DNA of 64,000 bases from Pseudomonas graminis (GTDB lineage Bacteria > Pseudomonadota > Gammaproteobacteria > Pseudomonadales > Pseudomonadaceae), in contig NZ_SOCR01000003.1 in assembly GCF_004364335.1 (NCBI RefSeq), positions 1-64,000 of the forward strand, read 5' to 3'. The stretch's first letter is position 1, and the number at the start of each line of letters is the position of its first letter. The notes beneath the pieces were generated by a model. It searched no databases, was not told the DNA's origin, and was given only the letters and a program-made list of their open reading frames with translations. Positions 47,940 through 57,721 of this stretch are shown here, piece after piece. Both the position numbers and the translations under genes were made by a program.

Positions 47940-48968
47940 ATGACCGATCACGCTTTATTGCTGGTTAACCTGGGTTCACCGGCGTCCACGTCGGTTGCCG
48001 ACGTGCGCCGTTACCTCAATCAGTTTCTGATGGACCCTTACGTTATTGACGTGCCGTGGCCAGTGCGTCGCCTGATCGTCTCGCTGATTCTGATCAAGCG
48101 CCCGGAGCAGTCGGCCCATGCCTATGCCTCGATCTGGTGGGATGAGGGTTCGCCGCTGGTGGTGCTGAGCAAGCGACTTCAGCAGGCCATGGTCAATGAG
48201 TGGAAACACGGTCCGGTGGAGCTGGCGATGCGTTACGGCGAGCCTTCGATTGAAACCGTGCTCACGCGCCTGGCCGCCCAAGGCATCAAAAAGGTCACCC
48301 TGGCGCCGCTGTATCCGCAGTTCGCCGACAGCACCGTGACCACGGTGATTGAAGAAGCGAAACGCGTTGTCAGTGCCAAGAAGCTGAATTTCGACTTCTC
48401 GCTGCTGAAGCCGTTCTTCAATCAGCAGGAATACCTCGACGCCTTGGTGGCGAGCGTGCGGCCGCATTTGCAGCAGGATTACGATCACCTGTTGCTGAGT
48501 TTCCACGGCCTGCCCGAGCGGCATATCACCAAGCTCGACCCGACGGGCAATCACTGTTTCAAAAGCGGCAACTGCTGTGAAACGGCGTCGCCTGAGGTGC
48601 TCGCTGTCTGCTACCGCGCCCAATGCATGCGCTCATCGGCTGAGTTCGCCAAGCTGATGGGGATTCCTGACGGCAAATGGTCGGTGTCCTTCCAGTCACG
48701 TCTGGGTCGGGCCAAGTGGATCGAACCCTACACCGAGCCGCATCTGGCCGAGCTGGCGGCTCAAGGCGTGAAGAAACTGCTGGTCATGTGCCCTGCGTTT
48801 GTCGCGGACTGCATTGAAACGCTGGAAGAAATCGGCGACCGCGGGGCCGAGCAGTTCAGGGAAGCGGGGGGTGAGGAGCTGGTGCTGATTCCGTGCCTGA
48901 ACGACGACCCGAACTGGGCGAAGGCCCTGAATACATTGTGCGAAAAGGCTCCGGCGATGGTTGTGTAA
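47940..48968 (+). CDS. hemH: Ferrochelatase
   Basis: This 342-residue enzyme inserts Fe2+ into protoporphyrin IX. Features: the N-terminal [11 protein letters not shown], the catalytic His in [10 protein letters not shown] (about 180-189), CNxxxx-type cysteines in GNCCETAS and the C-terminal [16 protein letters not shown]. It follows the TIGR01777 gene closely. With hemA in the same window it gives both ends of heme synthesis, although not in one operon. Confidence 0.96.
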   Translation: MTDHALLLVNLGSPASTSVADVRRYLNQFLMDPYVIDVPWPVRRLIVSLILIKRPEQSAHAYASIWWDEGSPLVVLSKRLQQAMVNEWKHGPVELAMRYGEPSIETVLTRLAAQGIKKVTLAPLYPQFADSTVTTVIEEAKRVVSAKKLNFDFSLLKPFFNQQEYLDALVASVRPHLQQDYDHLLLSFHGLPERHITKLDPTGNHCFKSGNCCETASPEVLAVCYRAQCMRSSAEFAKLMGIPDGKWSVSFQSRLGRAKWIEPYTEPHLAELAAQGVKKLLVMCPAFVADCIETLEEIGDRGAEQFREAGGEELVLIPCLNDDPNWAKALNTLCEKAPAMVV

Positions 48969-49000
48969 CAACGCAAGCCCAGGTGTTGGCAAGGTCCACT

Positions 49001-49087
49001 GTAGGAGCGCGCTTGCCCGCGAAGGCGTGTGTTCAGTCGCCATCGATGTGACGCGACAGCCGCATTCGCCAGCAAGCCGGCTCCTAC
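49001..49087. repeat. Degenerate REP pair after hemH
   Basis: GTAGGAGCGCGCTTGCCCGC at 49001 and an imperfect complement ending GCCGGCTCCTAC at 49087 form a REP pair. The left unit matches the pair at 8000-8086; the right has diverged. Confidence 0.75.
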
Positions 49088-49101
49088 AGATTCTCAGCAA
49101 A

Positions 49102-49135
49102 AAAAGGGGGCATCACGTGAGTGATGCCCCCTTTT
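49102..49135. terminator. Bidirectional terminator between hemH and uraA
   Basis: AAAAGGGGGCATCAC and GTGATGCCCCCTTTT pair over 15 bases around a GTGA loop. A-rich and T-rich flanks make it suitable for both converging genes. Confidence 0.9.
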
Positions 49136-49150
49136 CATAGCGCTTCCGAA

Positions 49151-50431
49151 CTACGGCAACTGATCATCCAGGTGCTTGTTCTTCCACGCGTCATTCCCCG
49201 GCAGGATCAGGTTCAGCACGATGGCGGTCACGGCGCAGAGCGCGATGCCTTTCATGCCGAAATCATCGGGGCCGTTGCCGGTGCCGATCAGCACGCCGCC
49301 AATGCCGAACACCAGCGTGACGGACACGATCACCAGATTGCGCGCTTCGGCCAGATCAACCTTGTGGCGGATCAGCGTGTTCATACCCACCGCCGCGATC
49401 GAGCCGAACAGCAGGCACAGAATCCCGCCCATGACCGGCACCGGAATGCTCTGCAGCAACGCGCCGAACTTGCCGATGAAGGCCAGGGTAATGGCGAAAA
49501 TGGCCGCCCAGGTCATGATCTTCGGGTTGTAGTTTTTAGTCAGCATCACCGCGCCGGTCACTTCGGCGTAGGTGGTGTTGGGCGGGCCACCGAATGCGCC
49601 GGCCACGGTTGTCGCGATGCCGTCACCCAGCAAGGTGCGATGCAGGCCGGGCTTCTTCAGGTAATCGCGGCCGGTCACACTGCCCACCGCAATCACGCCA
49701 CCGATGTGCTCGATGGCCGGGGCCAGCGCCACCGGCACGATGAACAGGATCGCCTGCCAGTTGAATTCCGGCGCCGTGAAGTGCGGCAACGCCAGCCAGG
49801 GCGCGGCGGCAATTTTCGCCACATCGACCACGCCGAAATAGAACGACAGCGCAAAGCCTACCAGCACGCCCGAGATGATCGGTACCAGGCGGAAGATGCC
49901 TTTGCCGAACACCGCAACAATCAACGTCGTCAGCAGTGCGGCCATCGAAATCACAATGGCGGTGTTGTACGGGATCAGCTCTGCGGCGCCATCACCTGTC
50001 CGACCCATCGCCATGTTGGCGGCAATGGGGGCCATCGCCAGACCGATGGAAATGATCACCGGGCCAATCACCACCGGCGGCAGCAGGCGGTCGATAAAAC
50101 CGGTGCCTTTGATCTTCACGGCCAGGCCCAGGAAGGTGTAGACGAAGCCCGCTGCCATGACGCCGCCCATGGTCGCCGCGAGGCCGAACTGGCCCTTGGC
50201 GAGAATGATCGGGGTAATGAACGCAAAGCTCGACGCAAGGAAAACCGGCACCTGACGGCCCGTCACCACCTGGAAGCACAGGGTGCCCAGGCCTGCCGTG
50301 AACAGCGCAACGTTAGGGTCAAGGCCCGTGATCAGCGGCATCAATACCAGCGCGCCGAATGCCACGAACAGCATCTGCGCGCCCGACAATATGGTGCGCC
50401 AGAGTGGATCGTTGAACTCATCCGGCTTCAT
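49151..50431 (-). CDS. uraA: Uracil/xanthine permease family transporter (UraA type)
   Basis: This 426-residue NCS2 transporter has about 12-14 helices. The family segment with the QH-like motif region, here [22 protein letters not shown] near the N-terminus, and [16 protein letters not shown] (about 270-285) are characteristic of uracil permeases. It is coupled to upp by a one-base overlap (TGATG), so uptake and phosphoribosylation of uracil are made together. Confidence 0.92.
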   Translation of the reverse strand: MKPDEFNDPLWRTILSGAQMLFVAFGALVLMPLITGLDPNVALFTAGLGTLCFQVVTGRQVPVFLASSFAFITPIILAKGQFGLAATMGGVMAAGFVYTFLGLAVKIKGTGFIDRLLPPVVIGPVIISIGLAMAPIAANMAMGRTGDGAAELIPYNTAIVISMAALLTTLIVAVFGKGIFRLVPIISGVLVGFALSFYFGVVDVAKIAAAPWLALPHFTAPEFNWQAILFIVPVALAPAIEHIGGVIAVGSVTGRDYLKKPGLHRTLLGDGIATTVAGAFGGPPNTTYAEVTGAVMLTKNYNPKIMTWAAIFAITLAFIGKFGALLQSIPVPVMGGILCLLFGSIAAVGMNTLIRHKVDLAEARNLVIVSVTLVFGIGGVLIGTGNGPDDFGMKGIALCAVTAIVLNLILPGNDAWKNKHLDDQLP

Positions 50432-51069
50432 CAGGCGTCCTTCTGCTTGGTGCCGAAAATCTTGTCACCGGCATCGCCCAGGCCCGGAATGATGTAGCCG
50501 TGTTCATTCAGCTGCTGATCGATAGACGCGGTATAGATGTTGACGTCCGGGTGGGCCTTCTCGACGGTCGCGATGCCTTCCGGCGCGGCCACCAGGACCA
50601 TCGCACGAATGTCGCGGCAACCGGCTTTTTTCAGCAGGTCGATGGTGGCGACCATGGAGGCGCCGGTGGCGAGCATCGGGTCGATGATCAGCGCCAGACG
50701 CTGGTCGATCTCCGGCGCGAGTTTTTCCAGGTACGTGTGGGCTTCGAGGGTTTCTTCATTGCGTGCGACGCCCACGGCACTGACCTTGGCGCCCGGGATC
50801 AGGCTGAGCACGCCTTCAAGCATGCCGATGCCGGCCCGCAGGATCGGCACCACCGTGATCTTCTTGCCAGCGATCTTCTCGACCTGAACCGTGCCGGCCC
50901 AGCCCTGAATCTCGTAGGTTTCGAGTGGCAGATCCTTGGTCGCTTCATACGTCAGCAGCGCGCCGACTTCCTGAGCCAGTTCACGAAAATTCTTGGTGCT
51001 GATATCGGCACGGCGCATCAGGCCGAGCTTGTGGCGGATCAGCGGATGGCGGATCTCACGAATGGGCAT
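50431..51069 (-). CDS. upp: Uracil phosphoribosyltransferase
   Basis: This 212-residue enzyme converts uracil and PRPP to UMP. The PRPP-binding loop is [17 protein letters not shown] (about 127-143) and the uracil-binding end is [17 protein letters not shown]. The N-terminal [17 protein letters not shown] is the family start. It is the first gene of the upp-uraA pair. PRPP comes from prs, also in the window. Confidence 0.96.
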   Translation of the reverse strand: MPIREIRHPLIRHKLGLMRRADISTKNFRELAQEVGALLTYEATKDLPLETYEIQGWAGTVQVEKIAGKKITVVPILRAGIGMLEGVLSLIPGAKVSAVGVARNEETLEAHTYLEKLAPEIDQRLALIIDPMLATGASMVATIDLLKKAGCRDIRAMVLVAAPEGIATVEKAHPDVNIYTASIDQQLNEHGYIIPGLGDAGDKIFGTKQKDA

Positions 51070-51265
51070 AGGGAAAGGCTCCAGCGGGCGGGCAAAAAAA
51101 ACGGCTTAGATTAATCTATTCAGCTGTAACTTGTCCTGACGGTTAGGTTCGGGCGTCGACATTTCTGGAACGGCAGTGCAACGTTAGTCCAGAAACACTT
51201 GCCCTGATGTCGGCGGATGCGTACCTTTGCCCGCTTTTCCTTACACAGCCCCCTTGGAGAGCGTC

Positions 51266-51823
51266 ATGTCCGCTGATCTCGAGCATATCCGTCAAGTCAT
51301 GCGCGAGGCTGACTGCCTTTACAACGAGGCCGAAGTCGAGGCCTCCATCGCCCGTGTCGGCGAGCAAATCAATGGCGTGCTGGCCGACCGTAACCCGGTG
51401 GTATTTTGCGTAATGAACGGCGGCCTGATCTTCGCCGGCAAGCTGCTCACACATCTGAATTTCCCGCTGGAGGCGTCCTACCTGCACGCCACCCGCTATC
51501 GCAACGAAACCAGCGGCGGCGACTTGTTCTGGAAAGCCAAGCCTGAAGTCTCGTTCATCGATCGTGATGTGCTGATCATCGACGACATCCTCGACGAAGG
51601 TCACACCCTCGGCGCGATCATCGACTTCTGCAAACACGCCGGCGCGCGCGCTGTTCACACCGCCGTGCTGATCGACAAGGACCACGACCGCAAAGCGCGT
51701 CCTGACCTGAAAGCCGATTTCGTCGGCCTGCCTTGCATTGACCGCTACATCTTCGGTTACGGCATGGACTACAAAGGCTACTGGCGCAACGCTGCGGGCA
51801 TTTACGCCGTGAAGGGCATGTAA
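51266..51823 (+). CDS. hpt: Hypoxanthine-guanine phosphoribosyltransferase
   Basis: This 185-residue purine salvage enzyme has the PRPP motif VLIIDDILDEGHTL (about 99-112). The N-terminal VVFCVMNGGLIFAGKLL and YGMDYKGYWRN near the end are as in the Pseudomonas Hpt group. The ATG at 51266 has GGAGAG upstream; the longer frame to 51227 has no ribosome-binding site. It is divergent from upp across about 200 bases. Confidence 0.94.
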   Translation: MSADLEHIRQVMREADCLYNEAEVEASIARVGEQINGVLADRNPVVFCVMNGGLIFAGKLLTHLNFPLEASYLHATRYRNETSGGDLFWKAKPEVSFIDRDVLIIDDILDEGHTLGAIIDFCKHAGARAVHTAVLIDKDHDRKARPDLKADFVGLPCIDRYIFGYGMDYKGYWRNAAGIYAVKGM

Positions 51824-51890
51824 CGACCCCCCAAACCGATCTACAGCTTCTGTGTCTGCCGAAGATCCTGGTGATTACCGGAGAGCTGTT

Positions 51891-52019
51891 GTAGGAGCGT
51901 GGCTTGTCCCGCGATCGGCGACGCAGTCGTCGTGAAGGCTGTGGCGCATTTGCTGATGCCATCAATCGTCTGGTCTGCTGCCGGTTCCCGGCAGATCGCG
52001 GGACAAGCCACGCTCCTAC
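51891..52019. repeat. REP pair with 25-bp perfect arms
   Basis: GTAGGAGCGTGGCTTGTCCC (51891 onward) and its exact complement ending at 52019 match over 25 bases, separated by about 79 bases. This is a third REP subtype in the window (GTGGCTTGTCCCGCGA core). It lies between hpt and the next rightward gene. Confidence 0.88.
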
Positions 52020-52080
52020 AGGTGTCCGGGTCAATGCGCGGCACATGCTAGAGTGCCCCCCACTTTTTCGGGAGGCGCCC

Positions 52081-52566
52081 ATGCCGTTATCGTTTCGAAG
52101 TACCGCTGCGTTGATGCTGCTGTTAACGCTGCCACTCCCCGCGCTCTCCGAACCCATGCACGCGCAATACCTGCCGCCGGACGAGTTGTCCGTGCGTGAA
52201 GGCGAACCCGAGCAGCAGCAATTGTTGCAGATCACCGAGTATTCAGTGGTGGTCGGTAGCCAGCGGCAATCGAATCAGCAGCCAATCCCGGTCACCTCGC
52301 CGCTGATCCTGCGCCTCAAAGGCAAGCCCATGAACAAGGGCGCGACCATCACCGAGGTGTTGATCCACTTTGACGGCGAGAGCAAAAGCCTGAAGAAACC
52401 GACGTACGACGAGCCTTCGCGCACGCTGACGCTGTATTACCCGGCGACCCAATACCGCGTGCTTGTGGATTTGCTGCGCAACGAAAAGGTCTACTGCCAG
52501 TTCCTCAGCTACGCCAACGGTCACGTCTGGGCTGACCTGCATACAGGCACCGTACGCGCGCGTTGA
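52081..52566 (+). CDS. Secreted protein of unknown function
   Basis: This 161-residue protein has a signal peptide (STAALMLLLTLPLPALSEP). The mature part has beta-strand-rich segments with many charged residues and no catalytic signature (LILRLKGKPMNKGATITEVLIH, TLTLYYPATQYRVLVDLL in outline). GGGAGG precedes the ATG at 52081. It is between the REP pair and the PA4642-type gene in the conserved stretch. A periplasmic location is likely; the function is unknown. Confidence 0.82.
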   Translation: MPLSFRSTAALMLLLTLPLPALSEPMHAQYLPPDELSVREGEPEQQQLLQITEYSVVVGSQRQSNQQPIPVTSPLILRLKGKPMNKGATITEVLIHFDGESKSLKKPTYDEPSRTLTLYYPATQYRVLVDLLRNEKVYCQFLSYANGHVWADLHTGTVRAR

Positions 52567-52633
52567 GCCAGCGACCGGGCGGGGGGTAAACTGCCCGCCC
52601 GAGAAATGTCCCGCAAGTCAGTTGGAGTCAGCA

Positions 52634-52921
52634 ATGCGTAAAGATAAGAAGCAGGTGATTGGCGATGAAATCGGCGACGCCCAGATCAAGCTGTTCCTGG
52701 ATTTCGAGCCGGTCGACGCCACGTCGCCGTCGCTGCACAAGCTGATCAAGGCTTACCGTGGCCTGCGCATCGATGACTTCGGCCGGTTTCTGACATTCTT
52801 CAAGGAAGCCGGTTACGACCTCGACGGCAAAGACGAGCACGGCAATGACTTCGTTACGCTGATCAAGGATCAACGCAACGCTGAGGAATACATCGAACTG
52901 ATCGAGAAAGCGAAAGGCTGA
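52634..52921 (+). CDS. PA4642-family small protein
   Basis: This 95-residue soluble protein begins MRKDKKQVIGDEIGDAQ and is helical, charged and well conserved in Pseudomonas as I recall, where it carries the family label PA4642. A TTGGAG box lies upstream. Its C-terminus (DEHGNDFVTLIKDQRNAEEYIELI) looks like a compact helical module. There is no signal peptide and no known function. The longer frame upstream to 52463 overlaps the previous gene and is not used. Confidence 0.86.
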   Translation: MRKDKKQVIGDEIGDAQIKLFLDFEPVDATSPSLHKLIKAYRGLRIDDFGRFLTFFKEAGYDLDGKDEHGNDFVTLIKDQRNAEEYIELIEKAKG

Positions 52922-53149
52922 ATCGAATAATTCCCGGGCGCCATCCTTCGGCGTCCGTTGCTCCCCTTTCACAAGAGCAGGTTCCTGCTCCCGCGCTGTC
53001 ACTACACAATCGAAAGACCCTTCCTACCGCATCCCTCGGCGTTTGCGACTACCGAAAGCGACGTGCTGAATCATACTCAGCCTTGTGACAACGCTCACAG
53101 GAACGCGTGCAGGACGCTCGCATTAATGATTGGAAAGGGAATTCACGAA

Positions 53150-53611
53150 ATGCAAACCATAGGAAATTACGTCCTTCGCAGCCTCGCCGTTATCACGATG
53201 ATGGTCGCGTCAGTCACCGTTCAGGCGGCTTACCCCAAAAACATCCAGCTCAACATCGAAATGTGGAATCAGTCTGGCATCGACCTCGCGCTGGTATCGG
53301 CCAGTTGGGCGCCGGCCAATGCGGACTACACCGGCTACGGCTTTGCGGCTGATGCACCCACCGCGTCTGTGTCCATTCCGTTGAAGAATCCGCGCAATGA
53401 TTCTGCAAGTTTCCGCGTGAGCGGCGAAGGCAAAGTCTGCGAGTTCACAGCGGCCCACTCAGTGACGTTCAGTTGGGTCTCGATCACGCCGGCACCGGAG
53501 AAATCCGCAACGGGCAGATCGATCGGGAAAGTGCCTGCAGAATGCATCGCATCGGTGACCAAGGGCACCAACTCGATGCAGGCGTACTCCGTCAGGTTCG
53601 TGATGAAGTGA
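53150..53611 (+). CDS. Small secreted protein of unknown function
   Basis: This 153-residue protein has a signal peptide (NYVLRSLAVITMMVASVTVQAA) and a beta-rich mature domain with two cysteines (GKVCEFTAA and PAECIASV) that may pair. AAGGGA lies upstream of the ATG at 53150; an in-frame ATG at 53126 is an alternative. The family is not recognised. It stands alone, ahead of a bidirectional terminator facing mqo. Confidence 0.75.
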   Translation: MQTIGNYVLRSLAVITMMVASVTVQAAYPKNIQLNIEMWNQSGIDLALVSASWAPANADYTGYGFAADAPTASVSIPLKNPRNDSASFRVSGEGKVCEFTAAHSVTFSWVSITPAPEKSATGRSIGKVPAECIASVTKGTNSMQAYSVRFVMK

Positions 53612-53669
53612 GGTTGACGCTGCAAACCCGCTTTGCGGCTTATGCAGGTCCCTATTAATGCAAAAAAAC

Positions 53670-53697
53670 AAAACCCCGCCTGATGTGGCGGGGTTTT
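53670..53697. terminator. Bidirectional terminator facing mqo
   Basis: AAAACCCCGCC and GGCGGGGTTTT pair over 11 bases around TGATGT, with A- and T-rich flanks. It serves the secreted-protein gene and mqo. Confidence 0.9.
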
Positions 53698-53728
53698 GTT
53701 TTGCAGCTTGCCTGGAGCAGGCCAGCTG

Positions 53729-55234
53729 TCAGGCAAATGTCGCCGCTTCGCTGTTCTGCACCAGATCCAGACTGGCATCGCTCTGAGCACTGACGCGCTG
53801 ATAGAGCTGCGCATCGGTTTCCAGTGCCTTCTCGCGAGCCGGGAAGATCTCGTTCAGTTTGGCGGCCCACTCGGTGCGAGCCTTGTCCGGGAAGCAACGC
53901 TCAATCAGATCGAGCATGATCGAAACGGTTACCGACGCGCCCGGCGAGGCGCCCAGCAGTGCTGCGAGGGAACCGTCCCTGGCCGACACCAGCTCGGTAC
54001 CGAACTGCAAGACGCCACCTTTTTTCGGGTCTTTCTTGATGATCTGTACGCGCTGACCGGCCACTTCCAGACGCCAGTCTTCGGCTTTGGCTTCCGGGTA
54101 GAAACGGCGCAGTGCATCGAGCCGCTGTTCCATCGACTGCCGCACTTCGCTGATCAGGTACTTGGTCAGGTCCATGTTGTCGCGGGCCACCGCCAGCATC
54201 GGCGCGATGTTGGCCGCGCGGATCGACAGCGGCAGGTCAAGCAACGAACCGTGCTTGAGGAACTTGGTGGTGAAGCCGGCGTAAGGGCCGAACAGCAGGG
54301 ACTTCTTGCCGTCGACAACGCGGGTGTCCAGATGCGGCACCGACATCGGCGGCGAACCTACCGCTGCCTGGCTGTATACCTTGGCCTGATGGCGCTTGAC
54401 CACTTCAGGGTTGTCGCAACGCAGCCACTGGCCGCTCACCGGGAAGCCGCCGAAACCCTTGCCCTCTTCGATGCCGGACATCTGCAGCAACGGCAGTGCT
54501 GCGCCGCCCGCGCCCAGAAATACAAATCTGGCGTCGATCTCGCGCGTATCGCCGCTGTTCACGTCCTTGATGGTAACGGTCCAGCCGTCGCCCTTGCGGC
54601 TCAGGTCGGTGACGCGCTTGCAGTATTTGACCTGCGCATCGGGCGCGCTGGCCAAGTGCTTGAGCAGCATGTTGGTCAGGTTGCCGAAGTTGACGTCGGT
54701 GCCGTGCATGACCCGGGTCGCCGCGATGGGCTCATCGGCAGGACGGCCGGGCATCATCAACGGCATCCATTCGGCCAGTTTGCTTTTGTCTTCGGTGTAT
54801 TCCATCGAGGAGAAGGCGTGGTGCGTACGGAGCGCTTCGTAGCGTTTTTTCAGGTACGTCATGCCTTTCTCGCTCTGAACGAAACTCAGGTGCGGAACCG
54901 GCGTGATGAACGAGCGCGAAGAGCCGAACGTGCCTTTGCGCGCCAGGTAGGCCCAGAACTGCTTGGAGACCTCGAACTGGGAGTTGATGTGAATCGCTTT
55001 CTTGGTGTCGATCGAGCCATCGGCCGCTTCCGGCGTGTAGTTCAACTCGCACAGCCCGGCGTGGCCGGTGCCTGCGTTGTTCCAGGGGTTGGAGCTCTCT
55101 GCTGCACCGGAATCCATCAGCTCGACGACTTCAATCCTGAGGTTCGGGTCCAGCTCTTTGAGCAGCACGGCGAGGGTGGCACTCATGATGCCTGCCCCGA
55201 CCAGCACTACGTCGACTGCTTCGTTATGCGCCAT
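53729..55234 (-). CDS. mqo: Malate:quinone oxidoreductase
   Basis: This 501-residue membrane-associated FAD enzyme oxidises malate to oxaloacetate and passes electrons to quinone. The FAD motif [17 protein letters not shown] is at about 9-25, and the family segments [17 protein letters not shown] and [14 protein letters not shown] are present. GGAGA lies before the ATG at 55234. The ATG overlaps the stop of a possible 39-codon leader frame (TAATG). The frame extends to 55369 but that tail has no family match. Confidence 0.95.
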   Translation of the reverse strand: MAHNEAVDVVLVGAGIMSATLAVLLKELDPNLRIEVVELMDSGAAESSNPWNNAGTGHAGLCELNYTPEAADGSIDTKKAIHINSQFEVSKQFWAYLARKGTFGSSRSFITPVPHLSFVQSEKGMTYLKKRYEALRTHHAFSSMEYTEDKSKLAEWMPLMMPGRPADEPIAATRVMHGTDVNFGNLTNMLLKHLASAPDAQVKYCKRVTDLSRKGDGWTVTIKDVNSGDTREIDARFVFLGAGGAALPLLQMSGIEEGKGFGGFPVSGQWLRCDNPEVVKRHQAKVYSQAAVGSPPMSVPHLDTRVVDGKKSLLFGPYAGFTTKFLKHGSLLDLPLSIRAANIAPMLAVARDNMDLTKYLISEVRQSMEQRLDALRRFYPEAKAEDWRLEVAGQRVQIIKKDPKKGGVLQFGTELVSARDGSLAALLGASPGASVTVSIMLDLIERCFPDKARTEWAAKLNEIFPAREKALETDAQLYQRVSAQSDASLDLVQNSEAATFA

Positions 55235-55353
55235 TAACGCGTCTCCAAAATCTGCAGCACCAAATTGACGGCATGCGTTCCCGTGGTCAGTCGCCAGGTT
55301 CGGGCGGCGCGATGTTCGCGCAGTGCCTCGTTCAACCTGGCCGGGATCGCCAT
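55234..55353 (-). CDS. Possible 39-codon leader peptide coupled to mqo
   Basis: A frame starting ATGGCGATCCCG encodes 39 residues ([20 protein letters not shown]...) and stops with TAA overlapping the mqo ATG (TAATG). The overlap is of the kind that gives translational coupling. The ribosome-binding site is weak and no family is recognised, so it may be chance. Confidence 0.3.
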   Translation of the reverse strand: MAIPARLNEALREHRAARTWRLTTGTHAVNLVLQILETR

Positions 55354-55967
55354 GTCCGATTCTTCGCAATTTTTTGCATCTTCAGCGGACGCTACCGAAC
55401 GAGCCTGGTTGATGCTTTTATAAGGCAAGCATGAACGCATTTTCTGGCCCGTGCAGCCATTCGACTATCGTCAAGGCGTCCGGTTGTGCAACCAAATCCG
55501 TAGTGGACAGGCTTCAGGCTCTTTTGACGGAGACTGCGTTGCGGTCGGTCCTTTGCAAGGGGGCTGGGTCAGACGCTAACGGTGCATTTACAAACGCGAA
55601 ACTATTCATTTGCTTGCCACACTCTTGTGAAGTTGTGAAAACCCGTTTTTTTCACGCTCTTTTGGAGACGCGAACCTCAAAAAGGGCTGCGCGGTGGCAG
55701 CTCTGCAGATCAGGTTCATACGCGATGTGAGGCAAGAACTGGCGCAGGACGTTCGGACTGATTGACGATCCGGCGTCTGCGTCGCGGCCACATCGGGCTG
55801 CACATGTCTGTGTGGAAGGCTCTCTGTGGGCGGTACGGAGGAGTCGATAGTGGTTATCGACGATGCTGCGAGGCCCGATCAGGAGACGTCCTTATAATCG
55901 GGGGGAGATTATAGCGATGAAACGGGCAGAAATGATCCAGAAAAAATGACTTTTATTCGCCTTTCGG
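55354..55967. other. Gene-poor gap upstream of mqo
   Basis: About 600 bases hold no gene that I can support. Open frames here have neither convincing ribosome-binding sites nor family resemblance. A TTATAAT segment near 55891 could be a -10 element, without a clear -35. The mqo promoter should be in the left part. Confidence 0.45.
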
Positions 55968-56201
55968 TCAGATGCTGAGCATATGCCGGGCGGTAATCGC
56001 ACGTGACCGGGAAGTCACACGCGCACTGGCAGGGAGTGGGCGCTGCAGCCAGCACAGGTTTGCCTCGTGGACTTCGACCCAGCCCTGACCGCAAGGCGCT
56101 TCAGCGCAGTGCTTGAACGCCAGGCAGATGCCGTGGGTGTCCAGACGGGCATAGTGGCGATGACGGCGGCGCAGCGAGAACAACGACCAAAGAAAGTCCA
56201 T
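55968..56201 (-). CDS. Conserved 77-residue Pseudomonas protein
   Basis: The gene begins MDFLWSLFSLRRRHRHYARL and encodes 77 residues with three Cys, several His and a basic patch; a WVEVHEANLCWLQRPLPASAR-like core follows. AAGGAG lies 8 bases before the ATG at 56201, one of the best ribosome-binding sites in the region. I recall similar short proteins in many Pseudomonas genomes, all without function. A longer frame in the same phase continues to 56516 but would overlap the lipoprotein gene on the other strand. Confidence 0.68.
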   Translation of the reverse strand: MDFLWSLFSLRRRHRHYARLDTHGICLAFKHCAEAPCGQGWVEVHEANLCWLQRPLPASARVTSRSRAITARHMLSI

Positions 56202-56415
56202 GGCAGGACTCCTTGCTGGAGAGTTGAAAAAAGTATGGTCGCCAGGCATGACACCGCTGTGACGTTGCGATTGCGCAATTGTGTTCGTTTCGACCGCGGG
56301 AGCGTTCCTGCTGGCTGGAACCGCCGCGATGGCACTTTGTCGTATGTTTACCCTAGTGAGCGGCCTTGGGAGGTCGCTATACTGCGGCACATTTTGTGCC
56401 TTGGCCCATGGAGAA

Positions 56416-57003
56416 ATGAGCATGTTGCGTCGCGTTCTGTTCGGTTTGCTTGCCGCTGGCAGTCTGACCCTGGCGGGCTGTGCCCACAGCCCGCAATCCC
56501 TCACCCCGGAACCCAAGCTGAACGCTCAACTGGCCCCGGTCGGTCACGGTCAGCAAGTGGTCGTGCGCGTGGTTGACGGCCGTCAGTCGCAGACGCTGGG
56601 CACGCGCGGTGGTCTGTACCCGGAAACCAGTTCGATCACCGTCAACGGCCAGCAGTTGCTGCCGCAGTTGCAGGCTCAGGCTGAAGCGGGCGTGCGGTTG
56701 CTGGGCTTCACGCCTGTGCAGAATGGTAGCGGTCCGCAACTGACCGTCACCCTGGCCGACCTGAAGTATCAATCGCCAAAAGAAGGCCTGTACGTCACCG
56801 AAGCCAACATCAGCTCGACATTCCGCGCTGACGTTCAGAACGCCGGCCGTAACTACAGCGGTCGTTACGCGGCCTCGCTGGACCAACGTTTTGGCATGGC
56901 GCCAAACGAGGAGACCAACACCAAGCTGATCAGCGACGTACTCAGTGACGCCCTGACCCGCCTGTTCCAGGATCAGACCATTGGCCGCACCCTCGGGCAG
57001 TAA
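56416..57003 (+). CDS. YajG-family lipoprotein
   Basis: This 195-residue lipoprotein has the signal LFGLLAAGSLTLAGC (lipidated Cys near residue 20). The mature domain of about 175 residues matches the YajG family: VVVRVVDGRQSQTLGTRGG and ITVNGQQLLPQLQAQAEAGVRLLGF are characteristic. GGAG precedes the ATG at 56416; another ATG two codons later is possible. It is probably outer-membrane anchored; the function is unknown. A terminator follows. Confidence 0.87.
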   Translation: MSMLRRVLFGLLAAGSLTLAGCAHSPQSLTPEPKLNAQLAPVGHGQQVVVRVVDGRQSQTLGTRGGLYPETSSITVNGQQLLPQLQAQAEAGVRLLGFTPVQNGSGPQLTVTLADLKYQSPKEGLYVTEANISSTFRADVQNAGRNYSGRYAASLDQRFGMAPNEETNTKLISDVLSDALTRLFQDQTIGRTLGQ

Positions 57004-57027
57004 ACTCAACGCCTGACCCTGATGTGC

Positions 57028-57062
57028 AAAAAGCCCCGGTTTCGCGAGAAGCCGGGGCTTTT
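57028..57062 (+). terminator. Terminator after the YajG-like gene
   Basis: AAAAGCCCCGG and CCGGGGCTTTT pair over 11 bases and are followed by a T-rich tail, 24 bases after the stop codon. It may also serve the converging 67-residue gene. Confidence 0.9.
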
Positions 57063-57104
57063 GTGTATTCAGTGGGGTCGTTCGGTATTTCAGGCTCAGG
57101 AGGC

Positions 57105-57308
57105 TCAAGCGGCCTGATAGAAGTTCAGAAAACTGAACCCGGTCTGTAGATCCACTTCCGGCAGATCGTTGTGCGCATGGCCGCCGAGCGCGCAGTACAC
57201 CAGCCAATGCCTGTCCTGGACGTTGAACGCCAGTGCGTCGATCAATGCTTCCTGTTCGTCGCTGGGGGCGATGAGGTAAAGGCGGTCCTGGTTGTGGGCG
57301 TGCAGCAT
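57105..57308 (-). CDS. Small protein of unknown function
   Basis: This 67-residue soluble protein (MLHAHNQDRLYLIAPSDEQEALIDAL...) has no signal peptide and one Cys. The ribosome-binding region reads GGAGAG before the ATG. It is divergent from the 89-residue membrane protein gene and convergent with the YajG-like gene. I do not recognise a family. The regular coding composition and the good ribosome-binding site support a real gene. Confidence 0.65.
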   Translation of the reverse strand: MLHAHNQDRLYLIAPSDEQEALIDALAFNVQDRHWLVYCALGGHAHNDLPEVDLQTGFSFLNFYQAA

Positions 57309-57447
57309 GACGCTCTCCGTGGCGGTGGGTCGGTTTGAGGTCCCACACAGTGCCCGGTTCAGGTGACGTTAAGGTGACAGCGACTAGTGTGAGCGGCAGG
57401 TCCAAACCGAGTCTGCGGCGCCTTCAATGCGGCGCCATCGAGGCACC

Positions 57448-57717
57448 ATGTCGCTCATCCATCACGCCCCCGGTCTCGCCATCAACCTCTGCGCCTTGCT
57501 TGCGGCCGGCCCCGGCATCTGGCTGCTGCAGACCACCCGCACCCGCGAGCAGCGGGAGATGGCCCACTTGCACCACCTCACCGAACAAGCCCCGATCGAC
57601 GAACCCATGCACCTGATGGACGTGCCCACCATTCGCATGATCCGTCTTAGCTACCGGTTCGGCACCGCGTGCCTGGCGTTCGCGCTGCTGTTGTCGTGGG
57701 TAAGCACGAAGCTTTGA
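57448..57717 (+). CDS. Small membrane protein of unknown function
   Basis: This 89-residue protein has two hydrophobic segments, one at the N-terminus (LAINLCALLAAGPGIWLL) and one at the C-terminus (FGTACLAFALLLSWV), joined by a polar His/Glu-rich loop. GAGG lies 5-6 bases before the ATG at 57448. The topology suggests an inner-membrane hairpin. It converges on the autotransporter gene with a 4-base gap. The family is not recognised. Confidence 0.65.
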   Translation: MSLIHHAPGLAINLCALLAAGPGIWLLQTTRTREQREMAHLHHLTEQAPIDEPMHLMDVPTIRMIRLSYRFGTACLAFALLLSWVSTKL

Positions 57718-57721
57718 TGGC

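Noticed and set aside
49121..50497. 458-codon frame opposite uraA
   Set aside because: Extremely His/Gln/Arg-rich, mirrors a polytopic membrane protein on the other strand.
53696..55237. 513-codon frame opposite mqo
   Set aside because: Antisense of a clear flavoenzyme and crosses its terminator.
55431..55730. 99-codon frame upstream of mqo on the plus strand
   Set aside because: Poor ribosome-binding site, atypical composition and no family; left as an unannotated gap.
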